From assembly GCF_000189635.1 (NCBI RefSeq), contig NW_002476368.1:248001-312000 (forward strand): a stretch of 64,000 nucleotides of DNA, given 5' to 3'. Numbering within the stretch: position 1 is the stretch's first letter; each line of letters starts with the position of its first letter. Shown here piece by piece: positions 38,392-51,600 of the stretch. Below the pieces are notes generated by a model that was given only the letters and a program-made list of their open reading frames with translations, made no database searches and was not told where the DNA came from. The position numbers and the translations under genes are program-made. This stretch comes from Tetrahymena thermophila SB210 (Eukaryota > Ciliophora > Oligohymenophorea > Hymenostomatida > Tetrahymenidae).

Positions 38392-40879
38392 TTCTACTCT
38401 TAATATTTTTTAATTTAAATGTTTGCCTGTTTATTTGATTTTATTTATTAGCGATTATTTGTTTCTTTTATTTATTTATTATTTATTTCCAATCACTTTC
38501 TCTTTCCTTCTTTCGAAAAATATATACGATAAATTTTTACCTTTCTTCTCACTTAATTAATTTATCAAATATAAATATAATTGTTGTTTCTATTACCTTC
38601 TTTTATTTCTTTTTATTTCTCCCTACTTATCTGCATGCAAATATGTATACAAACAATTAAAAAAACATTAAATATAAAAGCATTCATCAAATACTTTCAA
38701 AAATTAATTACACCAAAAAACTTATTCCCAATGTATAATATAATGAGTGAGTGCATTCATTTTTTAATATCCTTTGTTTTTCTTTTGTTCTCAGCATTTA
38801 TATATACATGTTTACTACTTTCACTTGTATTTCATTAAAATTATTCATTAACATTTAGCTATTCCTTTTAATTATTCATTTGATATTACTTTTAATTATG
38901 ATTGGTATTAGGTTTGTTGCTTTCATATCCAATAATTTTTTATTGTTTGTTTCTTGTTATTTTATTGCATAAAATTAATCATTAAGATACAAATTTTAAC
39001 TTTGAAAACTCATTTATTTTCTTTTTTAAAAAAATTATTTAGTTACCTTTCATATCCACTTTCTACTAAAATTTCATTATGTAATTAAAAAAAATTAACT
39101 CTCTCTTTTTTACCCTAAATTAAAATTTTATCTTCTCCCTTTCTTACGTCTTCTTTGAAGTAATGATTTTTTATCACTAAATTTTTGTTGTAAACTTAAT
39201 ACTTTAATGATTTTAACAAAATTAAATATGTCCATTGTCAAAATTAAATGCAATCATTAAATTATATTTTTATCTAGAACTGCTTTTTTTAAAATATAAT
39301 TTAAACTAACAAAGCACCATGGTACATGTAAGTAAGTGTGTGATCGATCATGTAGGATTTAAAAAATATAAAATATTTTTACTATTCTTTATTTCAAATT
39401 ATAAATTGAATTAGTTCATAAAAAATCTCAAAAAAAAACATTTTAAATAAATAAAGAATTCAAAATAAAATAAGCGTTTTTAGAAAAAAATTTAAAAAAA
39501 AAACTTTATAAATTGAGCAGAATAATGAGAAAAATTAAAAGAATTTATGCTATGATTACATACTTTTATTTACTTACATTAATTAATTAAACAAATATTT
39601 TAACTTAAATTAATAAATTTATGTACATTTAAAAACAAGCAATTTATTTATAGATTTAAAAAAATAAAATATGATTTTTAATATTAAATTTTTATTTTTA
39701 AAATTGAATTTTTTTTAATAATTAAATGTAGTTAAGAAGTGGTGGCAAACTTTATATTGATTTATCTTTTAATAAATATTATTTATTTTTATTTTTCTTA
39801 TTTTTTATTATTATTTATTTTTAATTTATTTTTTTATTTATTTCAATTATTTTTCTTCTTTCTTTCTTTTTATTTATTTAAATTTATTTATATCTTTTAT
39901 CTTTTTATTATTTCTCATTTTATGAGTAAGTTATCTGTTGAGCATTTTAGAGAGCAAAGATCGATTCTACTAGATGAGCATTATTAGATAAGTGCCTAGG
40001 TTATCAAAAAATACTAATTATATATGATAAATATAAAATTTAGAAGAAAAAAATCTGTTAACTAATTGTTAATATTTATTTTTTGACAATCCGCATGTTT
40101 ATTTCACCATGCTATTTTATTGTGAACATATCTTAACTTAGGTATTGAGAAATATATTATGGTTAAAAACTTAATGGGATTCTTATTGTGTCGTTCGTTT
40201 CATTCGGGATTTAAAAAAATATTTCTCTTTATCTAAGTTAAGCATCACATTTATTTATTAATTTTGATTTTTAGTAAATTATTATTTTTTTAAATAATTA
40301 TACAGAAGAAAATAGAGACAAACAAATTAAAATCAAAAAAAGTATCAATTAAAGCAAACAAAAAATCTCTATGATGATCATTTATGAATTAAGATTAATT
40401 ACAAGAATTAATTATTTTCCTCTTGATGAGTTAATATTATTACAAATTTTTGCAGATTAAAAATAATGAATAAAAATTATTTATTTTTATAGCTTCATAA
40501 AAATATTTTACAAGTTTTTTCATTTATTTATTTATGACTTTAATTTATAAAAATAATTTAAAGACTTTAGATGATTGATTTCAATGTTGATTTATATTTA
40601 GAATTTTGAAAGGTCTTTGATTTTTTTGATAGTTATCTAAAATTCAAATTTATTTTTCTAAAGCAAATTTTCGAATCTTAATTTATTTTTTTAATGAAAT
40701 TTAGTCAATAGAGAGGAAAAATAAATAAATAAATAATTAATTTTAAATTCAAAGATAAGAAGAAAATTAAAAAAATTAAAAAATAGACAATTAAAAGATA
40801 TTTATTGCCTATTCTTCTTCCTAATTGAAAGTGGCTGCAGATTTCATAAGTTTTTAAGGAAAAAATATTTTAAGCTTAC
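38392..40879. other. AT-rich intergenic DNA
   Basis: Upstream region of the isocitrate dehydrogenase gene and beyond. It holds a hairpin (40132-40242, separate entry). A less AT-rich island at 39921-40010 gives MSKLSVEHFREQRSILLDEH on the plus strand, coding-like but isolated; it could be a gene remnant. Nothing else supported. Confidence 0.5.
40132..40242. repeat. Inverted repeat, 24-nt arms, 63-nt loop
   Basis: Left arm 40132-40155 (CTTAACTTAGGTATTGAGAA plus ATAT) pairs with right arm 40219-40242 (ATATTTCTCTTTATCTAAGT plus TAAG): 21 Watson-Crick pairs, one G-U and two mismatches out of 24. The loop includes an unusually GC-rich segment for this DNA (GTGTCGTTCGTTTCATTCGG). It could be the fold of a small non-coding RNA or a leftover terminal inverted repeat of a tiny element; no flanking target duplication is visible. 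Confidence 0.55.
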
Positions 40880-41520
40880 CAGCCGTTGCATGCATTCTCT
40901 ATCAGAAGATATTGAATGAAGTTTTTTAATCCCGAATCATTTATTGAGAATATTTAATATCTAGATGAGGTTAATCTAAATTTGCAAAGGTGATGGCCTC
41001 ATTCTATGATAACATTCTCTAAAATGATAATAATTCATTCTAAGAAATTTTAAGAAGAATTATAGAAGCTCAAGAGATTAATTTAGATACCTTGTGATGA
41101 GGGTAGAAATTTTGATCTCAAGAGAAACAATCAATCATGCAATCGCTACCTGGAAATGAGTCGTTAACTGTTTTTGCGTGAATCATAAGAGGAGAATTAA
41201 TTAATTTTAAATCACTTTTTATGAAGCAAACTCAGCTCTATCGGTCATTTCAATGAAGTCCTCCGTTAGCTACTTTTCAACACAACAATTATCAAAAAAA
41301 ATTAAAAGATATATAAAAATGTATTTTTTACTAGGTATCAGCAGACTTTGAAGCTAGACCAGAACAAAAAGAAAAAGAAAAAGAAAAAAAAATAAAGAAT
41401 AAAATTTAAAATTTAAAATTTAAAATTTAAAATTAAAACAAAATTAAGCAATTAAGCATAGAAATTAAAAATATACAAACCACTAAGAAAATAATTAAAA
41501 TAAAAAAAATGAAGACATCA
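40880..41520 (+). pseudogene. Decayed plus-strand gene, family not recognised
   Basis: Four coding-like blocks follow one another on the plus strand but in different frames: AVACILYQKILNEVF (40880-40930), NPESFIENIQYLDEVNLN (40930-40990), MASFYDNILQNDNNSFQEIL and RRIIEAQEINLDTL (40993-41095), then IPCDEGRNFDLKRNNQSC with RYLEMSRQLFLRE (41090-41210). The last frame passes one TGA at about 41220 (LNHFL-stop-SKLSSIGHFN) and continues into a lysine-rich tail. Higher G+C than the flanks also marks former coding DNA. I see no conserved domain. The minus strand has partly open frames here too, but they break more often. Pseudogene is my best reading; a multi-exon gene with missed introns is possible. 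Confidence 0.4.
41400..41433. repeat. AAAATTT short tandem repeat
   Basis: About five copies of the heptamer AAAATTT, preceded by a GAAAAA-rich tract at 41367-41395. Simple-sequence DNA at the end of the decayed gene. Confidence 0.8.
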
Positions 41521-42808
41521 TTAAAAATAATAATACAAATAAAAATAGAAAATAGAAAAATTAAAAAAAATAAATTCAATAAAAATAAAATGAAATCTTT
41601 TGAAAAAAATAACTCATTCATTTCTTTCATACTTATTTAAATTTTTTAATTCAAATAAATTTTATTTTAAACAAAATTTAAGAAAGTTTTTATGAAAACA
41701 AATATTTTGAAAGATTTTATGAAGTTAAAAAAAATTTTGATTTTTATATTTTTTGAATGATGTGACTTGTTCTAATTGATGTAAATAAAACTCTTTTTAT
41801 GAAATTGAAGATAGATCAAAAAATATTTTTTATTTTATTGTTAGTTAAAATGTTATTTTTAAATTTCAAAACTTGCAAAATGCATATTAATACAACAAAA
41901 ATAAATATAATCAAATTTTATTTTCTTATGCTCAATTTGTGCTTAAATAAATTCTATTGATAATATCTTTTTGTTTGTTTTTAAACAAAAATTATGTTTA
42001 GAAAAATTTCCATTATTTTAAAATAATGAAACCTTTTAATAAAATAATATTTAAAAATAACACAATTTTTTAATTTAAAACTTAGTAATTTATCTTAATT
42101 TTAGAATTTTTAATATTAAAATAAGCAATTTTTATTCTTTAAGAAAAATAAAATATCATATTTTTACTTAATTAGCAATCGAGATCATTTAAGTGCATCT
42201 AAATTTTTATTTGATTTAAATAATTTACTTCTTGACCTTACAGATTAAAATTATATTAAAAAAAAAGTATTTATTCATGGAACTGAGATGGAAAAAAAAT
42301 GTGATTGATGTAATAATAGTTTGAGAGTAAGAAAAAAATAGATATCTATGTTTAAATCTAAAAAATATGAGTTACTTAGTTCGAATGCTTGTATTTTCTA
42401 TTTTTATTTATGTAAATTTATTTAAAGGATAACTAGTTGAAAATTTATTTGTATAATAAATAGTTAATTTTTGGTTTGAAATGAAGTAAAAAATTAATTG
42501 AAAACATAAAAGATAATGAATTTTGTTTGAAATCAATCGTTGATTTGTAAAAAATTATTATAAAATTAGAAATGAAAATTAAAGGTTATTATTACTAATT
42601 TGAGTTTGTTTTGTTAAATAATAAAAAAACTAATTCAATTCTTGAAAGAAGTTTGAAATTCAATTGTATTTAAAATAGTAAATAGAAAAAACACTGATTT
42701 ATTTGGTATATTCAATATATTATTAAGCAAGCAAAAGAGATATATAGATACATTTAATCAATTATTAATATAAACATTACAAGTTAGCTTCAAAGTAGTA
42801 TACTTTTA
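41521..42808. other. AT-rich intergenic DNA upstream of the carboxypeptidase gene
   Basis: About 1.3 kb with no supported gene. A minus-strand hydrophobic frame at 41433-41630 is made almost entirely of A/T-only codons and is best taken as chance. The carboxypeptidase promoter must lie at the right end but shows no recognisable motif. Confidence 0.55.
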
Positions 42809-45800
42809 ATGAACATAAGTAGTATTCATCGCAGATAATATAATCAATATTAACTAGAAAAAGTAGTTGTGTTGCCATTAATCTAAAAAGAGTCTTCAAA
42901 GGAGAATCCGCTTAGAGATGACGAAGTCTAGAGTTGCGAAGAAAAGATGAAATAAACATTAAAATTGTTAGATAAAAATTTTTAAAGGTTATCTCTTGAC
43001 AATTAAAAGCAATTAGAAAGACTGTATCCATTAACTCCGCTCCAACGTAAACAGATTAACGAATATAATTTATTGAACTAACTTCATTTAAAAGCTAACA
43101 AAAAAAAGCCCTAAATTGTAAAAGTAGAAAAAACTGAGCCAAATAAAAAAGCTTACTTAATTCAGGAATCAAAATCCCTCAATAATATTAATTAGATTGG
43201 GTTAAGTATTTAACAAAAAAAAATAACCCAATAACTTAAAAGGCTTGAGAAGTATACGAGTCAAACGCTTATTCTTCCCACCCAAAGTACAACCTAAACA
43301 GAATAGGCAACTAATACTAATCAAAACTTAAACACGGGCAATGAAGTTTAGTAAAGCTATAATTAATATAATAGCAACAGCGGCAATAACTATAACAATA
43401 GTAATAATAATAACAATAACTATTACTAAAGCTGCATAAGTTAAAGCAGTTAAAACTCTCAAAATTTCGTAAATAACTATGAAAATGTTGGGATTAAAAA
43501 AGAGGTAAATAGATCTTAAAACTAAAATGAAAGCTACAACAATTTTATAAACACTTATATTTCTTGCTTTAATGGAAAGAATTTTACTCAGTTTATCAAA
43601 AAATATGACAAAGGTAAGTAAGTATGTTTATTTATTAGTTGGGTTTATATTAAATTATTTAAGCATTATGAGTAAGTGAATAAGATATTTAATAAATAAA
43701 TCACCTTTAAATATAATATAAATAAACGTACAGCTTCTTAATCGGTAATTAAGGCCCCTCTCTATTTCTTTATCTCTCTTTAAAATAATTAATTAGAAAG
43801 ACTTTAATAAATTAATCTAATTTCTACTTACAAAAATTAATCAAAGTCTACTTTGATTTTTAAAAACCAAAAGAAAGAAAAAAATTTATTATTAACGAAA
43901 TAAAAATCTTAAAATTAATTTTATATAATAGATTTGTTAACTGTTTATGACTGCTTTATGAATATCAACTTTCAAATACCGTATCATATGACTTCTGATA
44001 ATAAAAGGAGGATTAGGAATCTTTTAGATAGGTATAAAAACCTCAACAAAAGAGTTAACAATTCAGCATTTAGACACGAAAGAAATGTTTAGTTTAAATA
44101 AAAATAATTTAAAATGTTTGATCAATTTCAAAACCTGTCTGACAAAGATAAATTTAATCTTTTAAGAATGTCTAGTTTTCCTCCATTAAAGCTTTTCCCA
44201 ACACTTTCAATGTTAAAATACGAAGTAGATGATACAGCTATTTTATTTGACTCTAAATTTGAAAGTGGTAATTTAAGGAGAGTGTATAAGGTAAATAATT
44301 CAAATCATTAAAACTTTATTTAAATTTTGATTTATCAAGTTCGAAACTTTAAAGTTGATTCTAAATACTTGCTTCATTTTGTTATCCAGATATAAAAGCC
44401 TATTTATTTTCATTTCTTAAAATTTAACTAGTTGTTATTATTTATTTTTACTCCCTAATTATTTTAGATTAATTTAAGTATTTAATTTTGCAGTAAGCAA
44501 GTAATTAATTCACTTTCAATAATTTTTCGATCATCAGAAGAATGGGAGTATTTGAGATGCTTAAAATAATAAAAAATACTTTTAAAGATTATAAAAATTT
44601 ATTCCTATTAATTTTGTTTGAGTTTAAAGCATTTTTAAAATATCAAAAATTTTTTTCATAATTCAATGAAAAAATTTTTATGAGTAAATTTTATTTAAAA
44701 AACTTTCAAAATTAATAAAAAATATTTTCTTAATATTAATAAATTAAAAGGAGTATACATAAAACTCATTAAAAATCTTTCGTTTATCTTTGTTTAAAAT
44801 TTCTAAAGCATTTTATTTATTATATTATGGCATTTGAATATTATTAAAGCTTATTTTATTCATAACTGGATAATTATTAGAATTTAACTAAATTTTTTTA
44901 ATGCATTCCTATACACATACATGATAAGTTAAACAAATAAATTTTACTTGTTTTTAATCTAAATTTTGATTAAATTTCCACAAAAATTACTAATGAAGAT
45001 AGACATTTTAAACGTTCTTGCTTGTTTAACACTTTCTAAAACTATTTGAAATAAAGAAATAAAGACTTTTTAAATTAAAATATTTAGGTTGCTGAAAACG
45101 AGTATAACTTAATACTTGAGTTTGACTCTGGAGTAAATATTTAAATTGTATAAATTTTAATTAAATTTTATAATAAATATTAGACAGATCATTTTACTTA
45201 ATGGTACTTTTTTAGAACTTTGAATATAAAAAAAAGTAAGTAAAAATTGTTTATGACAATATTTAGAAAACTATTTTGTGTTATTTATTTAAACAAACAT
45301 TTATTAAAAATATAATTAGATACAAAAGTAAAGTTCAATATTGTGAATCTTTACAAAGAAAGGAGCCTTTATGAAAAGGGTTTAAGGCCTGTTGTATTTT
45401 CTTAAAAAGCATTTGAGCAAAAGGGAGAGAAGTGGCATAGAGATTGTGAAAACATTCAATATGCAAGAAATGAATTTAAAAGAATAAATTTCAGTAACAT
45501 GATCAGTAATAATAACATATTTATTTATTAATAGCTAAATTAAAATAATTAGTAAAATTCAATAGATTAAAGTTGTAATAATTAAATCAACTAAAATACT
45601 AATTAAACTAACAATAACAACAACAACAATAATAATAATAACATAAACACTAATAGCACTAATTGCAATTCAAATTTAAATAACAACTCTAATAACAATG
45701 CTTAAAATAAAAAAAGAAACTACAGGAATAGTATTAATATGCCTTCGGTTTATTATAGCACTCTCTCATTTACATATACTTATAAATATGACGATGATAT

Positions 45801-47784
45801 AGTATATTTTGCTCATTCAGTGCCTTATACATACTCTAATCTCACTCATTATCTATCAAAGCTCAATTAACATCAATAATAGAATAAATTTTATAAGGTT
45901 GAATCACTAACAACAACCCTGATAGGTAAATAAAAAATTTCTTAAATATAATATTCTATTTTTATTTTATTTTTTAAATAACAGGAAACAAAGTATTTTG
46001 TATCAGCATTTCTGATAAAATCAATGAACCTTCAACTCAAAATGTATTAATTTTACTATTTAAAAATAATTTTTAAAACGAGTTTTACATTAAAATTATA
46101 AAATTGAAAACAAACAAACAAACAAACTGTGCTTAATTTAATTGACTTCAAAAGGACAACTTAATAGATTTAGATTTAGTAAATAATTTTTAAATAAAAT
46201 AGTAAGACAAAAAAGAAGTGATAATTTGCAGCAGAGTTCATCCTGGTGAAACAAATGCTTCTTGGATTATGAAGGGAATGCTTGACTTTTTGCTGTCAGA
46301 TCATGAAATAGCGGTTGAATTAAGGAAGAAATATATTTTTAGAATGATCCCTATGCTGAATCCAGATGGAGTAAGATATGGAAATTACAGATGTTGCTTG
46401 TTTGGAAATGATTTAAATAGAAAATGGAAAAAGGCTTTAGATTACATTCATGCTCCTATTCATTCTGTTAAAAAACTTATATAAAAACTACAGGAAACAG
46501 AAAAGTAAGAGTCCTGCAATGATTTGGCAACTCCTAAACAAGAAAAAGAAACCTTGAAAAGTAAAGGCAAAGTAGAACTACTTTGTGATATTCATGGACA
46601 TTCTAAATCAATGGGAGCATTCATATATGGCTGTTAATATAGATATGAAGATGAAAATACAAATAAACCTAATTACAAAGAATTAAACAATCTAATTAAA
46701 GTATTTCCTTACTTATATTCACAGAGGAAATAATATTTTAGTTTTGAAAAGTGTTGCTTTGCTGTTTAAAGAGATAAACTTGGTACTGCAAGAGTTGTAG
46801 GTTTTTAAGAGCTCCAAATTCCAAAATCCTACACTTTAGAATGCTCCTTTTTAGGTTTTAAAAATCCATAAAGTAAATTTATTTAAGCATTATAAACAAA
46901 TAAATGCTCTATTTTATTAATTTTTAAAAATACATACAGTAACAACTCAATAAGAAGATGGTTAAAGTAACCTTTTAGAAATGAACGTTGAGCATTTTGA
47001 AGAGGTGGGAAGAGAGTTTTTGATTACCCTGCATATGAATTAAGACCAATAAATCAACTAATAAATCACTGATTTATTTACTTTTAAAGATCAGCAAATT
47101 TAAAATACATAAATATTAATAGAAGATTTATAAAAAAAAATAAGCTCAGCAAAACCATTTGAAATGTAGCAGCCTTAGTTTTTAAATACAGGATTTAATT
47201 ACAAAGCGAGTGAAAAAATTAACTAAAATAATAATAAAAAAGAGCATCATCTTCATCATCAACATTAGGATCTTAAACCAAAGATTTATGAAGAAAATGA
47301 TACTAATAATACTGATTATAGCAATAAAAATTTTATTTCAAATACAATAAATTTACCATATATTATGCCAATTTAAAAGAAGAAATCTTTTGATCATGCA
47401 AATGATTTAAATTCAAATGAAGAAAATATTCTAGAAAACTTAACCAAAAGACTAAAGTATTAACTGAAAAGTTAAAGATCACAAGAATATAATTTTTAGA
47501 GTATAAAATTTTAAGAGCCAGATCTAAGTTAGCTTTAATTCAGCAATAAAAACTAGCATTTAGAAAGTAGCTCCAACAATCAGAGTGAGCATAACATGTT
47601 GAACAAAAAAATCTTAAATTAAGATTTCTAAAAAAACCCAGCTCTTATCTTTAATTCAGAAAACATTAAAAATAGTAATTTTTCTCAGCATTTTGGAAAA
47701 TTTTCCAAGTAAATTTAAAATAAACCTCAAAGATTCTAATTCAAAGAATATACTTTAGAAAAAGTATCGATGAGTGCTGTTTGA
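42809..47784 (+). CDS. Cytosolic zinc carboxypeptidase of the CCP/Nna1 (AGBL, M14B) tubulin-deglutamylase family
   Basis: Exons 42809..43613, 43932..44290, 45088..45132, 45184..45235, 45320..45925, 45985..46043, 46203..46872, 46940..47784; 1146 residues; TGA stop. Introns of 318 and 797 nt hold no gene. This family trims glutamates from tubulin tails and is important for cilia. The CCP N-domain is visible: FESGNLRRVYK (about 379-388), YNLILEFDSG and TDHFTQWYFFRTLN (404-417). Zinc ligands are His655 and Glu658 in HPGET and His773 in CDIHGHS; substrate-binding residues lie in NPDGVRYGNYR (695-705) and DLNR (Asn714, Arg715); the catalytic Glu is in SYTLECSF. Family-typical elements are interrupted by an Asn-rich insert (exon 5, about residues 470-540) and a charged insert before DIHGHS. 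Long Asn/Gln-rich N- and C-terminal extensions are poorly conserved. Start ATG at 42809 is the first in frame. Confidence 0.92.
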
Positions 47785-47959
47785 TCGATTAAATTATTAA
47801 AAAATTCTAAAATGAAAAACGCAATTTAAAAAATAATTAACAAAAAAAATGTAAGTTTATATTTATTTTAAAAGAAAAATAGTATATGAATCTTCATAAT
47901 AAATTATAAAAAAGCTAATTAAACAAAATTATGAAAGAAAAAAATATTTTTTTATTTTA

Positions 47960-48660
47960 AAAATTAATTTTAAACATATTTTATTAATTGAAATTACTTA
48001 TTTATTTTTTTTAAATATATTAATAATCATTAATATTTTAAACATATTTAATCAAGTAAAATAATTAATTTTCAAAAAAAATATTATTAAATAATTGTTA
48101 TGAATTAAATTATTTATCTTTATAAAAAATTTATTAAAAATGATTGATTTCTTCAAATTTCTATTTAATAGATAAAAGAAAGAATAAAACAAAAAAAATA
48201 TATTTATTATGTTACTAAATAAATTCTTATTAATTAAAAATGTATGGAAAACAAACTATCTGTCTTAAAGTGAAAAAATTAAACAAATTTTTAAATTTAA
48301 ACATATTTCTTTATCAATTGAAATAGCTTATTTTTTTAAATGTATCAATAAATAATCATTAAAAATTTAAACATATTTTATCAAATAAAATAATTAATTT
48401 TCATAGAAAATATTATTAAATAATTTTTATGAATTAAATTATTTATTTAAAAAAATATAAAAATAAATAATTTTACTTTAATAAGTTTACCTTTTTAAAA
48501 AATTGAAAAATAAATGATAGATTTTTTAAAATTAATTTATATTTTTTAGATAAAAAGAAAGAAAGAATAAAACAAAAATAAATTTATTCATGCTAATAAA
48601 TGAATATATAACTAACTCTCAATAAAAAATTTACGGAAAACAAACTGGCTTAAAGATTAA
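47960..48660. repeat. Diverged direct duplication, unit about 330-370 bp, in the carboxypeptidase-ABC spacer
   Basis: Copies at about 47965-48270 and 48295-48660 share, in order, AAACATAT, AATATTATTAAATAATT followed by TATGAATTAAATTATTTAT, AAAGAAAGAATAAAACAAAA and ACGGAAAACAAACT or ATGGAAAACAAACT. The whole interval 47785-48673 is otherwise featureless AT-rich DNA between two convergent genes. Confidence 0.7.
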
Positions 48661-48673
48661 ATATTTTAATTAA

Positions 48674-51600
48674 TCAAATTTTGTTTTCTAAAAGCTTATT
48701 GAAAAAACCATTTTGTATTTTTTTTAATTCTGAGGCATGACCTTATTCCACTATCTCTCCTTTATCCATAACATAAACTCTGTCAAACATTTCGATATTT
48801 TCTAATCTGTGGGTGATTACAATAAGGGTTTTATTTTCACTAAATTTAAATAGTTCTTCATGAAGAATTTTATCTGTTTTAGGATCCATATTTGATGTAG
48901 CTTCATCCAAGCAAAGTATAGAGTTATTTCTTAAAATTATTCTAAAAAAATTAATAATCTGCTTTTCTCCATTAGAAAGGTTTTTACCACTTTCTTAAAT
49001 TAACATGTCTAAGAATTAAGAATTATCGTCATAGTTTGTTAAGCTATCATTTTATTACTACTTAATTTCATTTTCTTTTTAACTACTACATTCTTTTTCT
49101 ATCTGTTGAAGCTCTTAATACGAATTTTTTATTCCGGTTTACTTATCACTTAAAGATTTATTTTACTGTTTAGTGGTTTACTTGCTGTTGCTTTGCTCAA
49201 GAACTTTTAAACATTCAAATCTCTTAAAAATTTTTATCATTTCTTCTTTGGCTTTTTTCATTTAAGGATCTAGATTTTCCTACATCGTAGAGTTAAATAG
49301 AAAGCCATATTATGGTATGATAGAAAGCTACTCTCTCAATTCTTGAAGAGTCATTTCGTTTGAATTTTTTTGATTAAGGTAAATTTAACCAGAATTTATT
49401 TCGTAAAGCCTAAATAAAGCATTCAAAATGGATGTCTTACCTGAGCCTGTCCTTCCGCAAAAAGCAATCTTTTCTCCTCTCTTAATATCAAAAGATATGT
49501 TTTTTAATGCAAAATTATCGTTATTTTTAGAATATGAGAGGTAAACATTTTTAAAAGATATCGCGAAATCTTCATCACTTTTTTATTTGACAATCTCCTC
49601 GTCAAAAACCACCCTAAATTATTAATCGTTTGAAATTGAATTTCTACTTTGCAAGTCTTCTAAGGGATTATCTAAATATTAGTTTATTCTCTCAACAGAT
49701 ATAACATCTTATTCAAAATAATTAAAGTAATTCATAACATCAGAAAATACAGTCGAGAATAGCATTGAGTAAATCAATCCTAATGCTACTGTATTACCTG
49801 TAACTTCTTATCCAGTAAATACAATATATAGATTAGAAATGACAATAATTAAAAATGAAGAATTTGAGAGAATGAATAGCCTCATCACAAACCAAACAGA
49901 AACAGCATCTTAAACAATCTAAGATTAATTGTTATTTTCCATACTTTAGATAAACTCTTACATGATTATCCTTTCTTTATTCATAGATCTTATAACACTT
50001 AATCCAGAAGAATTTTCGCTTATTACTGTTAGCATTTGTCCCTAATTCACAGAATGCAATCTTGTAAGTTCTCGACTGCTGGCTCTGTATCTCTTAGAAA
50101 TTTAAATAGCTAGAAGGATAATCAAAGTAAAATGAAGAATAGTCCATGGAAACTATATTATCATGCCTATAGGGTATCTTTAATTAAAAATTGAATTAAA
50201 AATATAATAAGAAATCAAATTAAAATTAAATAATTTTATAATTATGGAAATTTGAAATCAAAATCTAATAAATTAAATTATTTGTTTTTCATTTTTTGAG
50301 AAGATTTTATTTACCCAATTAGATAGGCTAGCTTTTCTAAGAATATATGATAGTGGGTTTAAAGAATATCATCTATTTTACTTTAGTCTGAAGACACTCT
50401 GCTTAAAATTCTTCCTATAGGATTTTTGTCAAAAAAAACCATTTTACTAAAGATAATTTATTTGTTGAGTATTTTAAACAAGTACTAGCTGCTATTATTA
50501 GAGCTCAAAAAGTGAAAAAATCCACATAAGAATGCTATTATGAAATTTATAAGTGTTAAGGCTTTAAAAATTTCATTAAATCCTCCAAAGAGATAACTCA
50601 AGAATTATTGAAATGAAGACTAACTGATGTTACTCCTTGTATAGTCTTTTAGCCAAAAATCAGTAAGCATTTAACTAGCTTGAATTGAAAAGCTTAAAAA
50701 TAAATGAATCAGAGAAAATAAAAACCCCCTTGATCTAAAGAAAGAGATTAATGTTTTTCTATTTATGTTTCCTTTCTCCCTTTCTTCTTCGTTTTTCTTA
50801 CTCAAAACTGGTTTATTTTATTATATTTAACTTGGTTCTCCATTTTTTTCATTAATTTTTTCTATGTTATTTAACTATTATTTTAATATTAAAATAAAAA
50901 TACTACAAATCCTTATAAATTAAGGTCAATTTTTAATTTACTCTAAAGTCGAAATAAGTAAAAATAATTTTTATTTTTTAATTTGGCATTAATTAAAATA
51001 GGTCTTAATTTATGAGAAAATAAGTTAGTATTATTTATATTTAATAATATCATAACTATAAAAAATGGTTAAAGGTAATCCTTTAGAGAACTTAACATCC
51101 GGGATATTTTGTCACAGATATAGATATGGAAAATCGTACTAATTTCACAATAAAAAAATTAAATATTTTTTATCTCAATTATCCATATAATCATACTCAT
51201 CTAATCAGACTTTCCAAATTGAAAATAATTTTTAAAAAATCATATTATATATACCATATATCCCATTATTTTTTATTGGAACTTTTCTACTTTTCTACTT
51301 TTCTACTTTTTTACAAAACCATAAAAAAAGTTTTAAAATAGCAAAAGGGTATTTTTTTTTATTATAGAGAAATTGAGGTTTTTAATTTAAATAGATGATA
51401 CTAATTAAATTTTTATTAATTACGTTCTAATTGGGTAAGTTTTAGTCTTCTTAATCGACTAATTGTTTTTATGATTTTTAGTTATACTCTTCATTGTCTT
51501 GTTTTGTTTATATTTAGTAGTCATTGAGATATTGCTGAATTATTTATTTATTTTAAATAATGTTGCCATTGGTTACATAAATTAAATTTAGGTTCTATCT

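Noticed and set aside
38581-38838. Plus-strand hydrophobic frame near the isocitrate dehydrogenase promoter.
   Set aside because: No family features and composition like surrounding non-coding DNA.
40900-41300. Minus-strand fragments such as TEDFIEMTDRAEFAS and SDCMIDCFS-TGA-DQNF, considered as a cyclic-nucleotide-domain remnant or a selenocysteine gene.
   Set aside because: Plus-strand blocks are longer and more ordered; no selenocysteine element was seen and the cyclic-nucleotide resemblance is only a few residues.
44330-44360. GTTCGAAAC, considered as a tRNA T-loop.
   Set aside because: No pairing acceptor, D or anticodon arms around it; it lies in a carboxypeptidase intron.
51126-51341. 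Plus-strand frame inside the ABC transporter.
   Set aside because: It lies in the 549-nt intron and has no recognisable content.
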